Of a stretch of 64,000 nt of DNA, positions 1 through 12,600 are shown in pieces. The translations under genes and the position numbers were made by a program. This DNA comes from Petrosia ficiformis. Taxonomy: Eukaryota; Porifera; Demospongiae; Haplosclerida; Petrosiidae. A model generated the notes under the pieces. The model had not been told where the DNA came from. It saw only the letters and a list, made by a program, of their open reading frames with translations, and did no database searches. The stretch lies in the NCBI GenBank assembly GCA_947044365.1, contig OX345650.1, positions 4,075,872 to 4,139,871 of the forward strand, read 5' to 3'. The first letter of the stretch is position 1; each line of letters opens with the position of its first letter.

Positions 1-1011
1 ATTGACTATCCCATTAATTAATGACTATCGCCTAATAGCTACTCATTTCTCTGTATTCTTTCCATTATCAACAAAATGAAGAGTTTAACCACAACCAAAA
101 GCTACCCCGACAACATCTGTAGTTTTGAAATAAAAACAACAATTGTTTGAACTTTCCAGTGGGATGTACTAATAATTACTGTTGTAATAGTGTGTAATTA
201 AAGAGCACTTCCTTGTTATTGAACTTCTGTACATCTGCCTAATAGTAAATGACATGTTTTTTATGGATGCATGAACACAATGCCGACTACTATTACTACT
301 AAAGTCATTGCATTTCTGAAATGGGTTGATTCAATCAGGCATGAGTTACTATGGCAACCACATGTATTATATTTTCTCCTAATTTACTACAGCAGAGTAT
401 AGGACCAACCTTTATATCCTATTGCTGTAATGCAGTCTTTCCCTGAAAGGTGGTATCCCCACCCATTAGTTTAAAGTTTATGCTGAAAACTTTTTCTGAC
501 AGATTGAACATTGTTGACCAAACATTATATACCACTGGATGCACTCCTCAACCCCTTATCTTGGGGGAAACGCTTACATGCTTTACATGTGCTACATCTA
601 AGTCAGCATACAATGTCCATTACTTGCATGAATGAAATGACATTTGTACCATTGAACATTTGTTATCAATTCTGAACATATCTTAAACTCAGATTAACAG
701 AAAACCACATGTTTCTTCCCCAAGAATAAATATGGAGGAGAGCATCAGTGGTGCATGACGTTCAGTCAAGTATGTTCAATCAGTGTTGTGAAACAGCATA
801 ATCATTACAAATTAAAGGGTGCCATGGTACCTCCCTTTGGGGGAAACACAGCTTTTAAATTACGTGTGTTTGTGAACAGTTACTGTTTCAACATTAAATT
901 ACACACCTTAACAATGGGATCTTCTGTAACATATTGATTATGTTGTCTAACAGTCTATAGCAAAGAAAAACATTATATATATATATTTGAATAGTGATCA
1001 CAATATCAAAC
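1..1011. other. Non-coding; presumed last visible intron of PSMD11
   Basis: I see no exon here. The missing PSMD11 PCI-domain exons were searched for on the minus strand and not found. The short open frames at 450-635 and 755-937 lack splice context and resemble no family I know. Confidence 0.5.
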
Positions 1012-1088
1012 CTTCTCAAATTCAGCAATCGAACGATTTTGGCTTGCTTTTGCTATACTTTGCATAGCTACTAGCTACATGTAAATAC

Positions 1089-1144
<56 letters not shown>

Positions 1145-3831
1145 AGGGGAGGGAGGGAGGGAAGGATGGAAGTCCTAGCCAAGATCATGTGATCAAGTCA
1201 CTTACTTGAGATCCTGTATATCTTAATGCTAGCTTCCCTGTGATAATTGACTGGACATCCTCTGGCCTATACATAACAGAACTAATCACACAGACATAGT
1301 CACACAAATAGACACACACAGCAACACAGTGACACACAGACAAACATAGAGATACATAGACACACACAGACACACACATGTATAGTGCATGTACAGTTTT
1401 AAGCTCACTGATTCAGCATTATTTTGCATAACAACATATATTTGAGTGCCAGTACAGCAGCTGGATGATCAATTGATTCATAATTCTTTAGGAAAAAAAC
1501 AAATTAATTAACAACAAATATCATTTCTTGATTCTAGTTATTATTATAACAACACTCTCAAAGAAACAGGAGGTACCAAGAGAAGATGAAAGAATTCTAT
1601 ATGTACATAAGTACCTCCCTGTTTCAATACTATGGAAGTCACAAAATGTAATATAATATTACTATAATATATACTATAATACAGGAATGCCTTCATCTGC
1701 TAAAATTCTTATACCATACCATACTACACGTGTATATAAAATTATAAATACAACATTATTTCTTGATTCCTTATATGAAGAAGTAACTCATAATTATATT
1801 GTATATTACTTTTCATCTATGATCACATGACTCACACATGTACTTATGATCACATGACTCACACATGTACTTATGATCACACACGTGACTTACACATGTA
1901 CCTCAAATCCCTCATAAAAATATGAGAAAGCTGTTTTAAAGTCTTTTTCTTCAGCATGAAGAATACCTGGAGCATTATATAATTATACATTTATACTGTC
2001 AATGTGTGTGTGTGTGTGTGTGTGTGTAAGTGCATTTACCTGAATGTAGATCAAGTGATGCCTGTGTGAGGAAAATATACAAGATCAACATACATGTAGT
2101 GAATGTGAATTAAAAAGTCCACACACACCACTGTATGTACTATGTAGTCAAATACAAGCATACCACTCAAACATCTAGCACACAGACACACACAGACACA
2201 CACAGACACACATACAGACACACAGATAAACAAACACATACAGACACAGAAACAGACTGACACAACAGACATACACATAGATACATGTAGGCACAGACAC
2301 ACAGGCACAGACACACAGGCACAGATATACATACACATACAACAATAATCAATATAGTTTTGATAAGCAAAGACTCAACAAAGATCAGTGTATATTCCAT
2401 TCCATTAAAAACACACTGGAGTCAATTAACAAAGAATTAATACATAATATTATAATCCAGCCATCTGGTGTAACATTATCTCATTATTTCAAAGAGTTTT
2501 TTATTTGTCACTGCACAGTTTACTTGTAATCAACTGTATAAATTACCATATCATATATTTCATATCTGCATCATTGCGTGTGCAAAATGACAAACATTCA
2601 CACATGTATTTGAGTGGGTCACAAAGAATGCATTTGTCAAACAACAAACATTAATAAATTACAAATAAATCATTTATTTTCATATTATAAACAAATATGT
2701 ATAATTATAATTATGACTAGGTATGTATATATGATGAGATAAAGACATGTCCTGGACCAGCTGGGGTTTGAACCCAAGACTTTCTGATTGCTAGTCAGAT
2801 GCTCTATCATCTGAGCTACTGGAGCCAGGTTGAGGAAGAGCATTTCATAGACAAATGTCTACTACTTACATGTAGGTCAGGCAAATTCAGCTGTGTGTCT
2901 CTCTCTACTTAGTATCACTAGTCTACTAACACAACTGCTATGCATGTGCTCCAGTAGCTCAGATGATACAGCATCTGACTAGCAATCAAAAGGTCTTGGG
3001 TTCAAACCCCAGCTAGTCCAGATTTTCTCTGGACATGTGTCTCTCTCTTTATCTCATCAACTATGTAGAATTATTGTCAATTATACCTGTAGTTTAGGAG
3101 GACAGTATATCCCATTTGCTGTGGTTTTAGCTGATGTAAGAGAGGCCCTAGAAATGAATATAACTAGTTTAGAAGGCAAACGTATATGAACACATTTTTA
3201 CATGCAGAGAGAGACACAAACATACACACACTAAAACACAATTATAGACAGACACATGAGGTTCTAGGTAAAGCATGGAACAGAGGTGCTACACCACTGT
3301 ATCCAATGCCATTTCTCTTTGATATAGTCAGATGTGCTTTGATTTTTGTGTCAGCACCACTCTGTTGAAGTGTGGCTAGCTAAAACACAGATACACAAAC
3401 CCACTGAAACACACACACACAGACACACAGAGAAACACAAACACACCTAAACACACACATAGACACACAGACACACAGACACACATACCAAAACACACAC
3501 ATACAGACACACACCAAAACAAATGCATATAGAAAGCCACAGGCACAAACACAATTCCAGAATACAATAATAGTTTGTTGTGTAGCTTCTAATTAATCTC
3601 TTGAAATTTAATATTTAGACATAATACAGTCCATGATAAATAAATGTTTCCTGAAACCATGAAATTCCAGTGTATTGTGTAGATACATATACATATGCAC
3701 ATGTATGTACATGTATGCACATGTATATACATGTATGTACATGTACATACATGTATATACACGTATGTACCTTGCTCTGTTTATGTTGCCTAACTTCTGA
3801 AATGCTTGACTTTCCAATAATTGTACCTTTA

Positions 3832-3870
<39 letters not shown>

Positions 3871-6800
3871 TATATATACATGTATATATTTATAATTATA
3901 TACAGTATAATCAAGGTAAGAGAGTAGCATGTTGTGTGTAGGATTAGACGTAGTGTTGTTTTAGTTTGACAATAATGACCACTCTTAGTTATAGTTATAG
4001 TATGAGTCTAGGGCTGGGAATCAGCTGAGATTCTGAAAACGATTATCACTAACTTCAAGTCAATTGATAATCGATTAAAATCAGCGGAAGTAATTAGGCC
4101 AATTAAGTCAATTCATACAGGAAACTCCTCCCATTTGATGATCAAAAATGCTTCCTGTCACTTCCATATCGTACATTACTTGCCGTAACATGCATGAAAA
4201 GTATGTCTTCTGGAATAATTAGCATAATCGATATCACAGACTTATAATCGATAATCAGAAGAATTTTCAATATCAATTGATTAATCGATTAATCAATTAA
4301 TCGTCCCAGCCCTAAGTATGACTAGTTTATCACAATTTTAGTTTAGTACAATAATTAACTAAAATAATATTAGGCTTACTAAAAGGGTTTTAGTTTTAGT
4401 TAACTTAACTAAACGTGCCCATTATTGGCTAATTTTCATTTTAGTTAGTTATATTTATTGCAGTAGACTTGTAATTTAGTTATAGTTTAATTAACTAAAA
4501 GTCACAATGCCTTACCAAAAGGGGTTTTAGTTATAGTTTAGTTAACTAAAACAACACTACAGTATACAGGAATATGGATTGAACATAACAGGGGAGAAAA
4601 TAGAGGGAAGCGATATGATTGGACAGACATACCTCTACTAGTAATGCTTTATCATCAATTTTCTTTAGTTCTTTCAGTAATGAAGCGGCTAACAGTGTGT
4701 GTGTGTGTGTGTGTGTGTGTGTACAAATTAATATACACGTATCTATACATGTATAACAAATGTGTTACCTAGTAACAAAGCATCTGAATAGCTCTTTTTA
4801 TCAACGTGAACTGCAATCAATCTTGACTAAACATTTAAGACAAGTTAATATTAGTCACGACTCATGATTAATTAATCTACCTCCAGTGCTTGTCTTAAAT
4901 ACACTCTATTCTCTGCCTTGGCCCAATCAATACACTGTTGACATAAATTCACCTATAAATGAAAAGAAATTTCATAATTTATAGAAGGTCCATTCTTATG
5001 ATTACGATATAATGTATAACTTTTTACCTATGTATTCCGTAGCATTTGTCACATAGACAAAGTTGTATGTACATCACACATCGGTGTGTATGTGTGGGAG
5101 GAGGTGGGGGGTTTTGGTCAATTAGCATAGTGTAATTCAATGTTATTGCTAGTTAACCCTTCAATCTATTGATCCACACACGTATTGATTATACGGTATA
5201 CATAGTCTTGTTTTAAAGTCTGTTCACATTCACTACGTCCTCAATATTATCATGTGATGACTTTACATGTAATATAGTGTATAGTTTAATGTCATAAGGT
5301 AAATACATGATTATACTGTAACTCAATAACGAAGCAATGGTTTGACATACAAAAAAAAAAAGAACGGGAAGGATAATTATATGAAAATGGTACAGGTAAA
5401 AAGATTGTTGGTCATTCCAAACTAAAGTTATGAACAATTTTCTGAGGACATGGTGAACGTGAATAACCTTTAGTTTGACATTAATGACCACATTTAGTTA
5501 TAGTATGCCTAGTTTATCACAATTTTAGTTTAGTTATAGTTCATTAACTAAGGTCATATTAGGCTTACTAAAAAGGTTTTAGTTTTAGTTAACTTACTAA
5601 AAGTGCCCATTATTAGCCAATTTTCATTTTAGTTAGTTATAGTTGTTACAGTAGACTTGTAATTTAGTTAACAATGCCTTACTAAAAGGGGTTTTAGTTA
5701 TAGTTAAAATAACACTTAGTATACACACATCTAACATTCTATTTGTTGTGAATAAACTCTTTCAAAAACAGTCCTTCATGATCCACATCTGTCTAGGTTT
5801 GACTGTTTGAGTAGACTTGTAGTTAGGGGTGATTGGATCATATTCCAAAGTTTTATTTGAAAGAAAATGGTCCACACAACATTTTAGCCTTGTAGCTTTC
5901 TTTGGGTGTTGTGAAGAGGGCTACATATCTGAAACGTCATGTGGAGCATTTTTCTTTCAAAAAAAACATTGAAACATATCATCCAGTCATCCTAACTACA
6001 AGTGTGTCTATATAATGTACATGTACAGTGTTCTGCCCAGGATATTTAGAGTGGTGGTTGGAGTCTACATTGCATTTAGTGCTGTTTATCCAGTTTATAC
6101 CTAATTCTGTCTCAGTAGCCTATATATGTACTTATCTGAGAGGTGGTTAATTCATGCTGAGTGGTGGTTATTTCCAGCCAGTGTGGCCAGGACACTGCAT
6201 GTTTATAGTGTAATGTAATCTATTATGTAATTCAATATATTGTATTTTTATAAGTTTGTTTTTAGCTAATTTGAAACTTACTACCTACATGTAGACAGGA
6301 CACATCATGTCATTCTTTACATAACTACATGTACATGTCAGGCCATGAATGAGTCTATACTCAAGCTTTCACATGAATGGATACATGTAATGTCAAACAC
6401 ATTAGCTAGACAGAGCACACCATGTCAATAATTATCATTCTTTACATAACTACATGTACATCTACATGTAAGTCAGCGCATGAATAAGTCTATACTTGAA
6501 CTTTTATACGTATGAATACATGTCATGTGTATTCCAGAATACAAATATAGTTTAAAAATTTTTTTTAATTATACAAAATTAATTTTGTTTTATTTATAGG
6601 TCATTATCATCTCAAGTTATTATATGATTGACCCTCCACGAGTTACTGGTTTGGAAAATGTCTGTCTGTGTGACCCTGCTGTGTACCTCAAGAACTGGAC
6701 ACTCCTGGACTACCATACTTGGCATGTATACACTCCTCCAAAGTGGCAAAAAAGAGCACTCACTAACATTTTCTATACTATACTAAAAGCTATCAAAAAG

Positions 6801-9095
6801 GGTAAGAAATATGCTAGGCATGGCTTTTTTTTAGTGTTTCTGCACCTAATGAAGCACAAGTTTTACATCACTGGCTGTCTTAAGGACTCCTCTTTCCAAC
6901 CAAGCAAGTTAGAATATTTGAACATGTATACTTCAAAAGTTATAAAGCTGACAAAAGTTTCATAAAACACCCCACCCATTATTATAGCTTGTATCTGCAA
7001 CAATTAGGGGAGGGAGGGCCATGCAACATTCAGTTGCTTTATATTTATATACATGTACATGTATTTGTACATGTACATGTATCTGTACATGTACATGTAC
7101 TTTTTTCAAAGAAATTTTATTTAGCCTAAAGTACATGATAGTATAATTAACATAATAACAGACGTTTCAACCCAAAGGTCTTCACCAGTATAATAAAGAA
7201 AGCCTAATTATTTAGGTATTTATAGCCTTAACGTGACACTGGCATAGATAGTTTGGCATAGTGGTTGTGGCTACATGACTGGGCCATTGTTCTGTAAGAA
7301 TGAAGACCATGCAGGGTATAAGTATACTCCAGGATCTGTGTTGATATTGGGAGTATTATGAATAAGGATGGCTTCACTTAGTCTGCTCTGTAAATTGTAA
7401 AAACCCTACATGGTCTTCATTCTTACGGCACAATGCCCCTCTTACGTGAGCCACAACCACCACACCAAACTATCTATGCCAGTGTCATGCTAAGGCTACA
7501 AATATCTAAATAATTAGGCTTTCCTTTTTCATACTGATAAAGACCTTTGGGTCAAAACATCTATTATTATATCATTATACTACCAAGTTCTTATGTTCAA
7601 TAAACTTTCTTTGGAAAATTATATAACCTTATAAACATAACGTACATGTACATAACAATTTATTGTATATGTCCATTATATGTGTAGTTGGAGCTTCTAA
7701 CTAAACGTCCTTGTTGGTTTACTTCAACGCAGGTTCAGAGAGAAATCTCTGGGCTTTCCGGTCTTCTCTGAAAAGGGTCTTGACGGGCAATGACAGCATT
7801 TTGTTAATTTATATAATTATATATATCTTGTGTCACAAACACATTGCATAAGTAGTTAATCAATCTGGGGCCCAGTGTGGTATGCCATTGTAAAAGAATG
7901 AATACTCCAGCTACATAAACAGCACAGTCTACAGACCAGCAATAGCCTGTAGAAGCTGAAACTAATAGCTGTTCCATACAACCAATATACCATTGTAAAC
8001 ATTAAACAATAATCTTTAACAGTAAGAAGACTTTTCTAAATCAAGGCCTGCCAGAAATGCACACATATCTATTCATTACCTCTTGCCCTGTAGATGATTC
8101 CATGTCTAGGAAGAGATCAACTAGTTCTTTGATTAGTTTGGCAGCCTTTGCCTTTGTGAATAGCGTAATGATTCCTCGTACATACACAATCAACTCACCA
8201 AGATCTATAAAACAGGAAATAGTAGTTCAATGAAGAATCCTTAAGGAAGAACCTCTAAGGAGACTCAGGGTTTCATACAGTGCGGGGAGGGGCCAGAATC
8301 AACCTGAGAGGACCTAAAACTTTCCTGGGGGAGCAAGACCCCTCTAGGAGCAGTGTGCTTCGCATGCTCAATTCTTTTCCCTCTCTAACAAAATTCCTGG
8401 ATGAAACCCTGACACTTCGAATTAAGGACACTTCCACACATTTTAGCAAATTTTTGGCAGTAATATTTTGAATACTCCTGTGCTCAAAGTGATTAATTAA
8501 TCACAGTATATATAAATATTATTTTGAAATGCCAAATTAGTACTTGCAGTCACCTCAAAGTAGTTGATGAATTAGTTACTACATTTTCTACATCCTAAGT
8601 GTCTCGGTTTCATACAGGATAGAACTAGAACACTAACTATATATTTAATTAATAGGCCCGGGGACTGGGGGGTTTGTAGATATCAAGTTTGGTAGGCAAA
8701 TCGATCTAGTAGGGTCTTGGGGCCCTTTCCCAATTTTTTTGTATGAGACCCTACACACAATGTCATAATCATTTAATTATTAGAGGTGTGGTTATATAGG
8801 GTGCAGTTTTCCAGTGCTCAAGTTGTACCTTGTGCCATTCCATTTTTAGCTAGTGTTTCACCTAGCTTCAAAACAGCCAACTCTTTAACTTTTATAGCTT
8901 CCTCTTCTTTCCCTTCTGAATGAACTACAAGATAGACACAACAGGTGGTCAAGATTCAGATATAAAAAAAATGTCACTTAAATTTAGTTTTACTTGTTAA
9001 CACATACCTATATTATTTAAAGTATCTACAGCTTCGTTTATAGCCTTTTTGAACAAGTACTGTTCTGCCAATGCCAGTTGCTTATGAGTGTCCAT
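1012..9095 (-). CDS. PSMD11: 26S proteasome non-ATPase subunit 11 (Rpn6), 3' end outside window
   Basis: Lid subunit of the 19S regulatory particle; in the family Rpn6 clamps the lid to the 20S core. Thirteen exons on the minus strand (transcription order): 9008-9095, 8829-8924, 8080-8204, 4881-4952, 4769-4826, 4633-4688, 3771-3826, 3087-3147, 2040-2061, 1902-1966, 1409-1485, 1206-1266, 1012-1074. Together they give 900 nt (300 codons) that stay in frame across all junctions. Recognisable family segments are LLKELKKIDDKALLVE, SAKTTANGIYCPPKLQ, YMLLCKIMLN, PEDVQSIITGKLALRY and QNRSIAEFEK. These are the helical (TPR-like) repeats. The C-terminal PCI domain, about 120 residues in the family, is not found in bases 1-1011 and should lie off the left edge. 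The start ATG at 9095 gives an N-terminus of normal family length. One exon is only 22 nt. Introns are full of repeats. Confidence 0.93.
1090..1142. repeat. (AG)n microsatellite
   Basis: About 52 bp of uninterrupted AG dinucleotides in the intron between PSMD11 exons 12 and 13, followed by a GGGAGGGA-rich tail. Confidence 0.95.
2737..3070. mobile_element. Inverted pair of tRNA-derived SINE-like units
   Basis: Two tRNA-like units face each other: about 2750-2826 on the minus strand and about 2949-3022 on the plus strand. Each has an A-box-like stretch (TAGCTCAGATGATA), an anticodon-like loop CTAGCAA and a B box (GGGTTCAAACCCC). Their outer flanks also match inverted (TGGACATGT...TTTATCTCATCA). 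The acceptor stem pairs poorly, so this is a tRNA-derived element and not a working tRNA gene. It lies in a PSMD11 intron. Confidence 0.7.
3951..4559. mobile_element. Family A inverted-repeat element with a family B element inserted in it
   Basis: Family A has matching 15-bp ends, TAGTGTTGTTTTAGT and its reverse complement, and an interior rich in TTAGTTAACTAA. At 4009-4314 a second element sits inside it, bounded by TAGGGCTGGGA and TCCCAGCCCTA and built of ATCGATTAATCAATTAATCG-like sequence. Near-identical GTATGAG and GTATGAC flank the inner element, suggesting a target duplication. No coding capacity is seen, so both look like non-autonomous (MITE-type) elements. Confidence 0.75.
5214..5718. 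mobile_element. Adjacent family D and family A elements
   Basis: 5214-5473 is a full-length family D unit: it starts AAAGTCTGTTCACATTCAC and ends GTGAATAACCTTTAG, an imperfect inverted repeat. A 5'-truncated family A copy follows directly to about 5718. Family D recurs near 10101-10350, 10470-10695, 13118-13365, 15281-15542, 22075-22338, 23135-23550, 50335-50775, 53508-53872 and 57680-57868, with fragments near 16165, 33370 and 37905. It is non-coding and MITE-like. Confidence 0.7.
5822..5999. mobile_element. Small fold-back element
   Basis: The ends are inverted copies: AGGGGTGATTGGATCATATT at the left and a matching ATATCATCCAGTCATCCTAA at the right, with TTTGAAAGAAAATG and CATTTTTCTTTCAAA just inside. 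It contains a CTGAAACGTCATGTGGAG stretch. It lies in the long third intron of PSMD11. Confidence 0.55.
6600..6801 (+). other. Exon-like open stretch, unrecognised
   Basis: An open frame is bounded by a good acceptor (TTTATAG at 6593-6599) and a donor (G|GTAAGAA after 6801). It encodes about 67 residues including VTGLENVCLCDPAVYLKNW and YHTWHVYTPPKWQKRA. It lies on the opposite strand inside a PSMD11 intron and no partner exons were found. I do not recognise the product. It may be an exon of a nested gene, a retroelement remnant, or chance. Confidence 0.2.
7095..7622. mobile_element. Large fold-back element with roughly 200-bp arms
   Basis: The left arm (about 7095-7312) and right arm (about 7410-7622) are inverted copies at roughly 80 percent by eye. 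They share CCCAAAGGTCTT, CCTAATTATTTAG, GACACTGGCATAGATAGTTTGG and ATGAAGACCATG-type stretches. The GACGTTTCAACCCAAAGGTC motif resembles untranslated parts of some retroelements, but there is no coding sequence. Confidence 0.65.
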
Positions 9096-9604
9096 GATAT
9101 TTCCAAAATTACTTAGTAAGCTACATGTACTTATAATTAAAACATATACGGTTGTTACAATTACCACTTTACCAGCCCCACCAAAGCTACAGTATAGCAT
9201 TATGGACTGCTAGACTATGTAGTGATATAACAGATCATCATCATGACACATTACTACACTGAAATTACATACTTTCATATTACGTAGCTAATAATAGCAT
9301 TTGGTATAAGTACATATACGTATGTTCTGTTCACTGTCATTCTTTTCTCATCTCTTCACCTTTTAAAACTTCTTCCTCCTTCTTCATCTGGTACTATTCA
9401 AAAAGCAACATCCTTATATCTCAAGTTAAAAATCTAACATTGCACTAGCTGATAACCTGTTTGAATTGACCAATCAGATTAAGGTGAATAAAGCACACAG
9501 TACCTATATAATTCTCTCATGCCTGTAAATCACTTGCGTTATAAATATATTTCGATGTACATACAACCACAATGCAATGATAATTCACACTAAGAAGTCT
9601 AAGT
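9096..9604. promoter_or_regulatory. PSMD11 upstream region / downstream of IP6K copy 1
   Basis: About 500 bp between the PSMD11 start and the IP6K-1 stop, both genes on the minus strand. It should hold the PSMD11 promoter and the IP6K-1 3' UTR. No clear motif was recognised. Confidence 0.4.
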
Positions 9605-12600
9605 TTAACTATCTTTATAAAATGTTTCAAATGTATTAATAACAGTAGTTAATCCTAATATATATCCTTCATCAGGTCCATCATACTTCACAGGATCTTT
9701 AACACAATATCTGTGAGTAGTATCGTCAAAATCTATGATTTTAACATCTATTTCTCCAACATCACAATCCTTTGACATGGTGATATCACTTGTTGGATGT
9801 ACAACACCTGTGAGTGATACATTGGGTCCATGTTCCTCTTTGGGATCATCTCCATTATACATTATTAACAGTGAACTGGAGTAAAATCGATAAGAGTCCA
9901 TTTTTCTGATAACTTCTCTCAATTCTTTGAGTTTCTTAACTAATTCAGGGAATAATTCCCATCTATATCGTTTACCACTGTACAAAAAATCAGTCATTGA
10001 TTTACAAACACCTTCAACAGACAGCGACTGCCCATAATATTTGTCCAGGTAATAGAAGTGTTGATCTGAAGTATTATAAATCTATAAAAATAATTTTAAA
10101 ATAATCATTCACGTTCACCATGACCTCAGAAAAATGCTCATAACTTTAGTTTGGAATGACTAACAATCTTTTCATCTGCACCATTTTCATATAATAGTCC
10201 TTCCCGTTCTTTTTTGTTTATGTCAAATTTCAATCCATTGCTTCATTATTGAGTTACAGTATAATCATGTATTAACCTTATGACATTAAACTATACATTA
10301 TATTACATATATCGTCATTACAGCATAGTTTTGAGGACATTATAGTTAACTGAAGTTATTACTAATAACCATAATTAATTCTTAATGAACTAAGACTTGG
10401 TAAGGCTACACATTACATCTTATTTGCTGTATTACCAAGTCATCTACATGCATTAGCTCAAGTTAGTAAAATATTCATAACTTCAGTTTGGAGTGACCAA
10501 CGATCCTTCTTCCTGCACCATTTTCATATAGTTATCCTTCCGGTTCTTTATTGTGCGTGTCAAATTTCAATCTATTCCTTCATTATTGAGTTATAGTATA
10601 ATCATGTGTTAACCTCATAAACTATTCATTATAATTATTACATATAAAGTCATCACATAATAATTTTGAGGTCATGTGAATGTGAACAGACTTTAGCAAG
10701 GCTATTAACAAATTACAAAATTACAGTCCATACCTGCATCCCTACGAGTCTGACTCCAATTGTCTTTGAGGTGGTAAATTCATATTTCAACTGTTTCTTG
10801 TTCATTGCATCACAGTAAGACCATGTACCTATTTTGAGGTCCATTACACAAGGATATTTGAACTTGCCAGTTAGGTTCTCAAGAACAATGTAATCTAAAT
10901 GACAAAATAAATCATTTTTGAGAAGTAAATGTAATTATTAGATGATGTACCAATAATTGGATTAGTTATCGGTATCAGTCATTGGCGGCCATTGTTTTAG
11001 TATCAATAATTGGATTGGTTATTGGTATCACTCATCAGCGGCCATTGTTTTAGTATCAATAATTGGATTGGTTATTGGTATCAGTCATTAGCAGCCATTG
11101 TTTTAGTACCAATAATTGGATTGGTTATCGGTATCAGTCATTGGCGGCCATTGTTTTAGTATCAATAATTGGATTGGTTATCGGTATCACTCATCAGCGG
11201 CCATTGTTTTAGTATCAATAATTGGATTGGTTATTGGTATCACTCATCAGCGGCCATTGTTTTAGTATCAATAATTGGATTGGTTATTGGTATCAGTCAT
11301 TAGCAGCCATTGTTTTAGTACCAATAATTGGATTGGTTATCGGTATCAGTCATTGGCGGCCATTGTTTTAGTATCAATAATTGGATTGGTTATCGGTATC
11401 ACTCATCAGCGGCCATTGTTTTAGTATCAATAATTGGATTGGTTATTGGTATCACTCATCAGCGGCCATTGTTTTAGTATCAATAATTGGATTGGTTATT
11501 GGTATCAGTCATTAGCAGCCATTGTTTTAGTACCAATAATTGGATTGGTTATCGGTATCACTCATCAGCGGCCATTGTTTTAGTACCAATAATTGGATTG
11601 GTTATCGGTATCAGTCATCAGCGGCCATTGTTTTAGTATCAATAATTGGATTGTTTATTGGTATCACTCATCAGCGGCCATTGTTTTAGTATCAATAATT
11701 GGATTGGTTATTGGTATCAGTCATTAGCGGCCATTGTTTTAGTACCAATAATTGGATTGGTTATCGGTATCACTCATCAGCGGCCATTGTTTTAGTACCA
11801 ATAATTGGATTGGTTATCGGTATCAGTCATCAGCGGCCATTGTTTTAGTATCAATAATTGGATTGGTTATTGGTATCACTCATTAAAGGCCATTGTTTTA
11901 GTATCAATAATTGGATTGGTTATTGGTATCACTCATCAGCGGCCATTGTTTTAGTATCAATAATTGGATTGGTTATTGGTATCACTCATTAGCAGCCATT
12001 GTTTTAGTACCAATAATTGGATTAGTTATCGGTATCAGTCATTGGCGGCCATTGTTTTAGTATCAATAATTGGATTGGTTATTGGTATCAGTCATTAGCA
12101 GCCATTGTTTTAGTACCAATAATTGGATTAGTTATCGGTATCAGTCATTGGCGGCCATTGTTTTAGTATCAATAATTGGATTGGTTATTGGTATCACTCA
12201 TCAGCGGCCATTGTTTTAGTATCAATAATTGGATTGGTTATTGGTATCAGTCATTAGCAGCCATTGTTTTAGTACCAATAATTGAATTGGTTATCGGTAT
12301 CAGTCATTGGCGGCCATTGTTTTAGTATCAATAATTGGATTGGTTATTGGTATCACTCATTAAAGGCCATTGTTTTAGTATCAGTAACTTGAGTGATATA
12401 ATCGATATTATAATAAGTGTAATAATAATGTCATTTCTTATGATTATAAACTCCTTTTTAATGCCAATAAGCATCAAACTAATGCTCATTTTCAGTGAAA
12501 CTAGAAGGTAAATGTAATGTGTGGTAATAGTTATATGTAGACATTTGAATTCAATATTTGTTTATCTGAATATCGATAAAATTCTATATTGGTGCATCAC

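Noticed and set aside
1185..1379. Stand-alone 64-residue protein
   Set aside because: The first half is translated (CA)n-rich intron. Only PEDVQSIITGKLALRYTGSQ is coding, as a PSMD11 exon (1206-1266).
2750..2826. Functional tRNA-Ala(AGC) gene
   Set aside because: A and B boxes and an AGC loop are present, but the acceptor stem has several mismatches and the unit exists as an inverted pair with SINE-type flanks.
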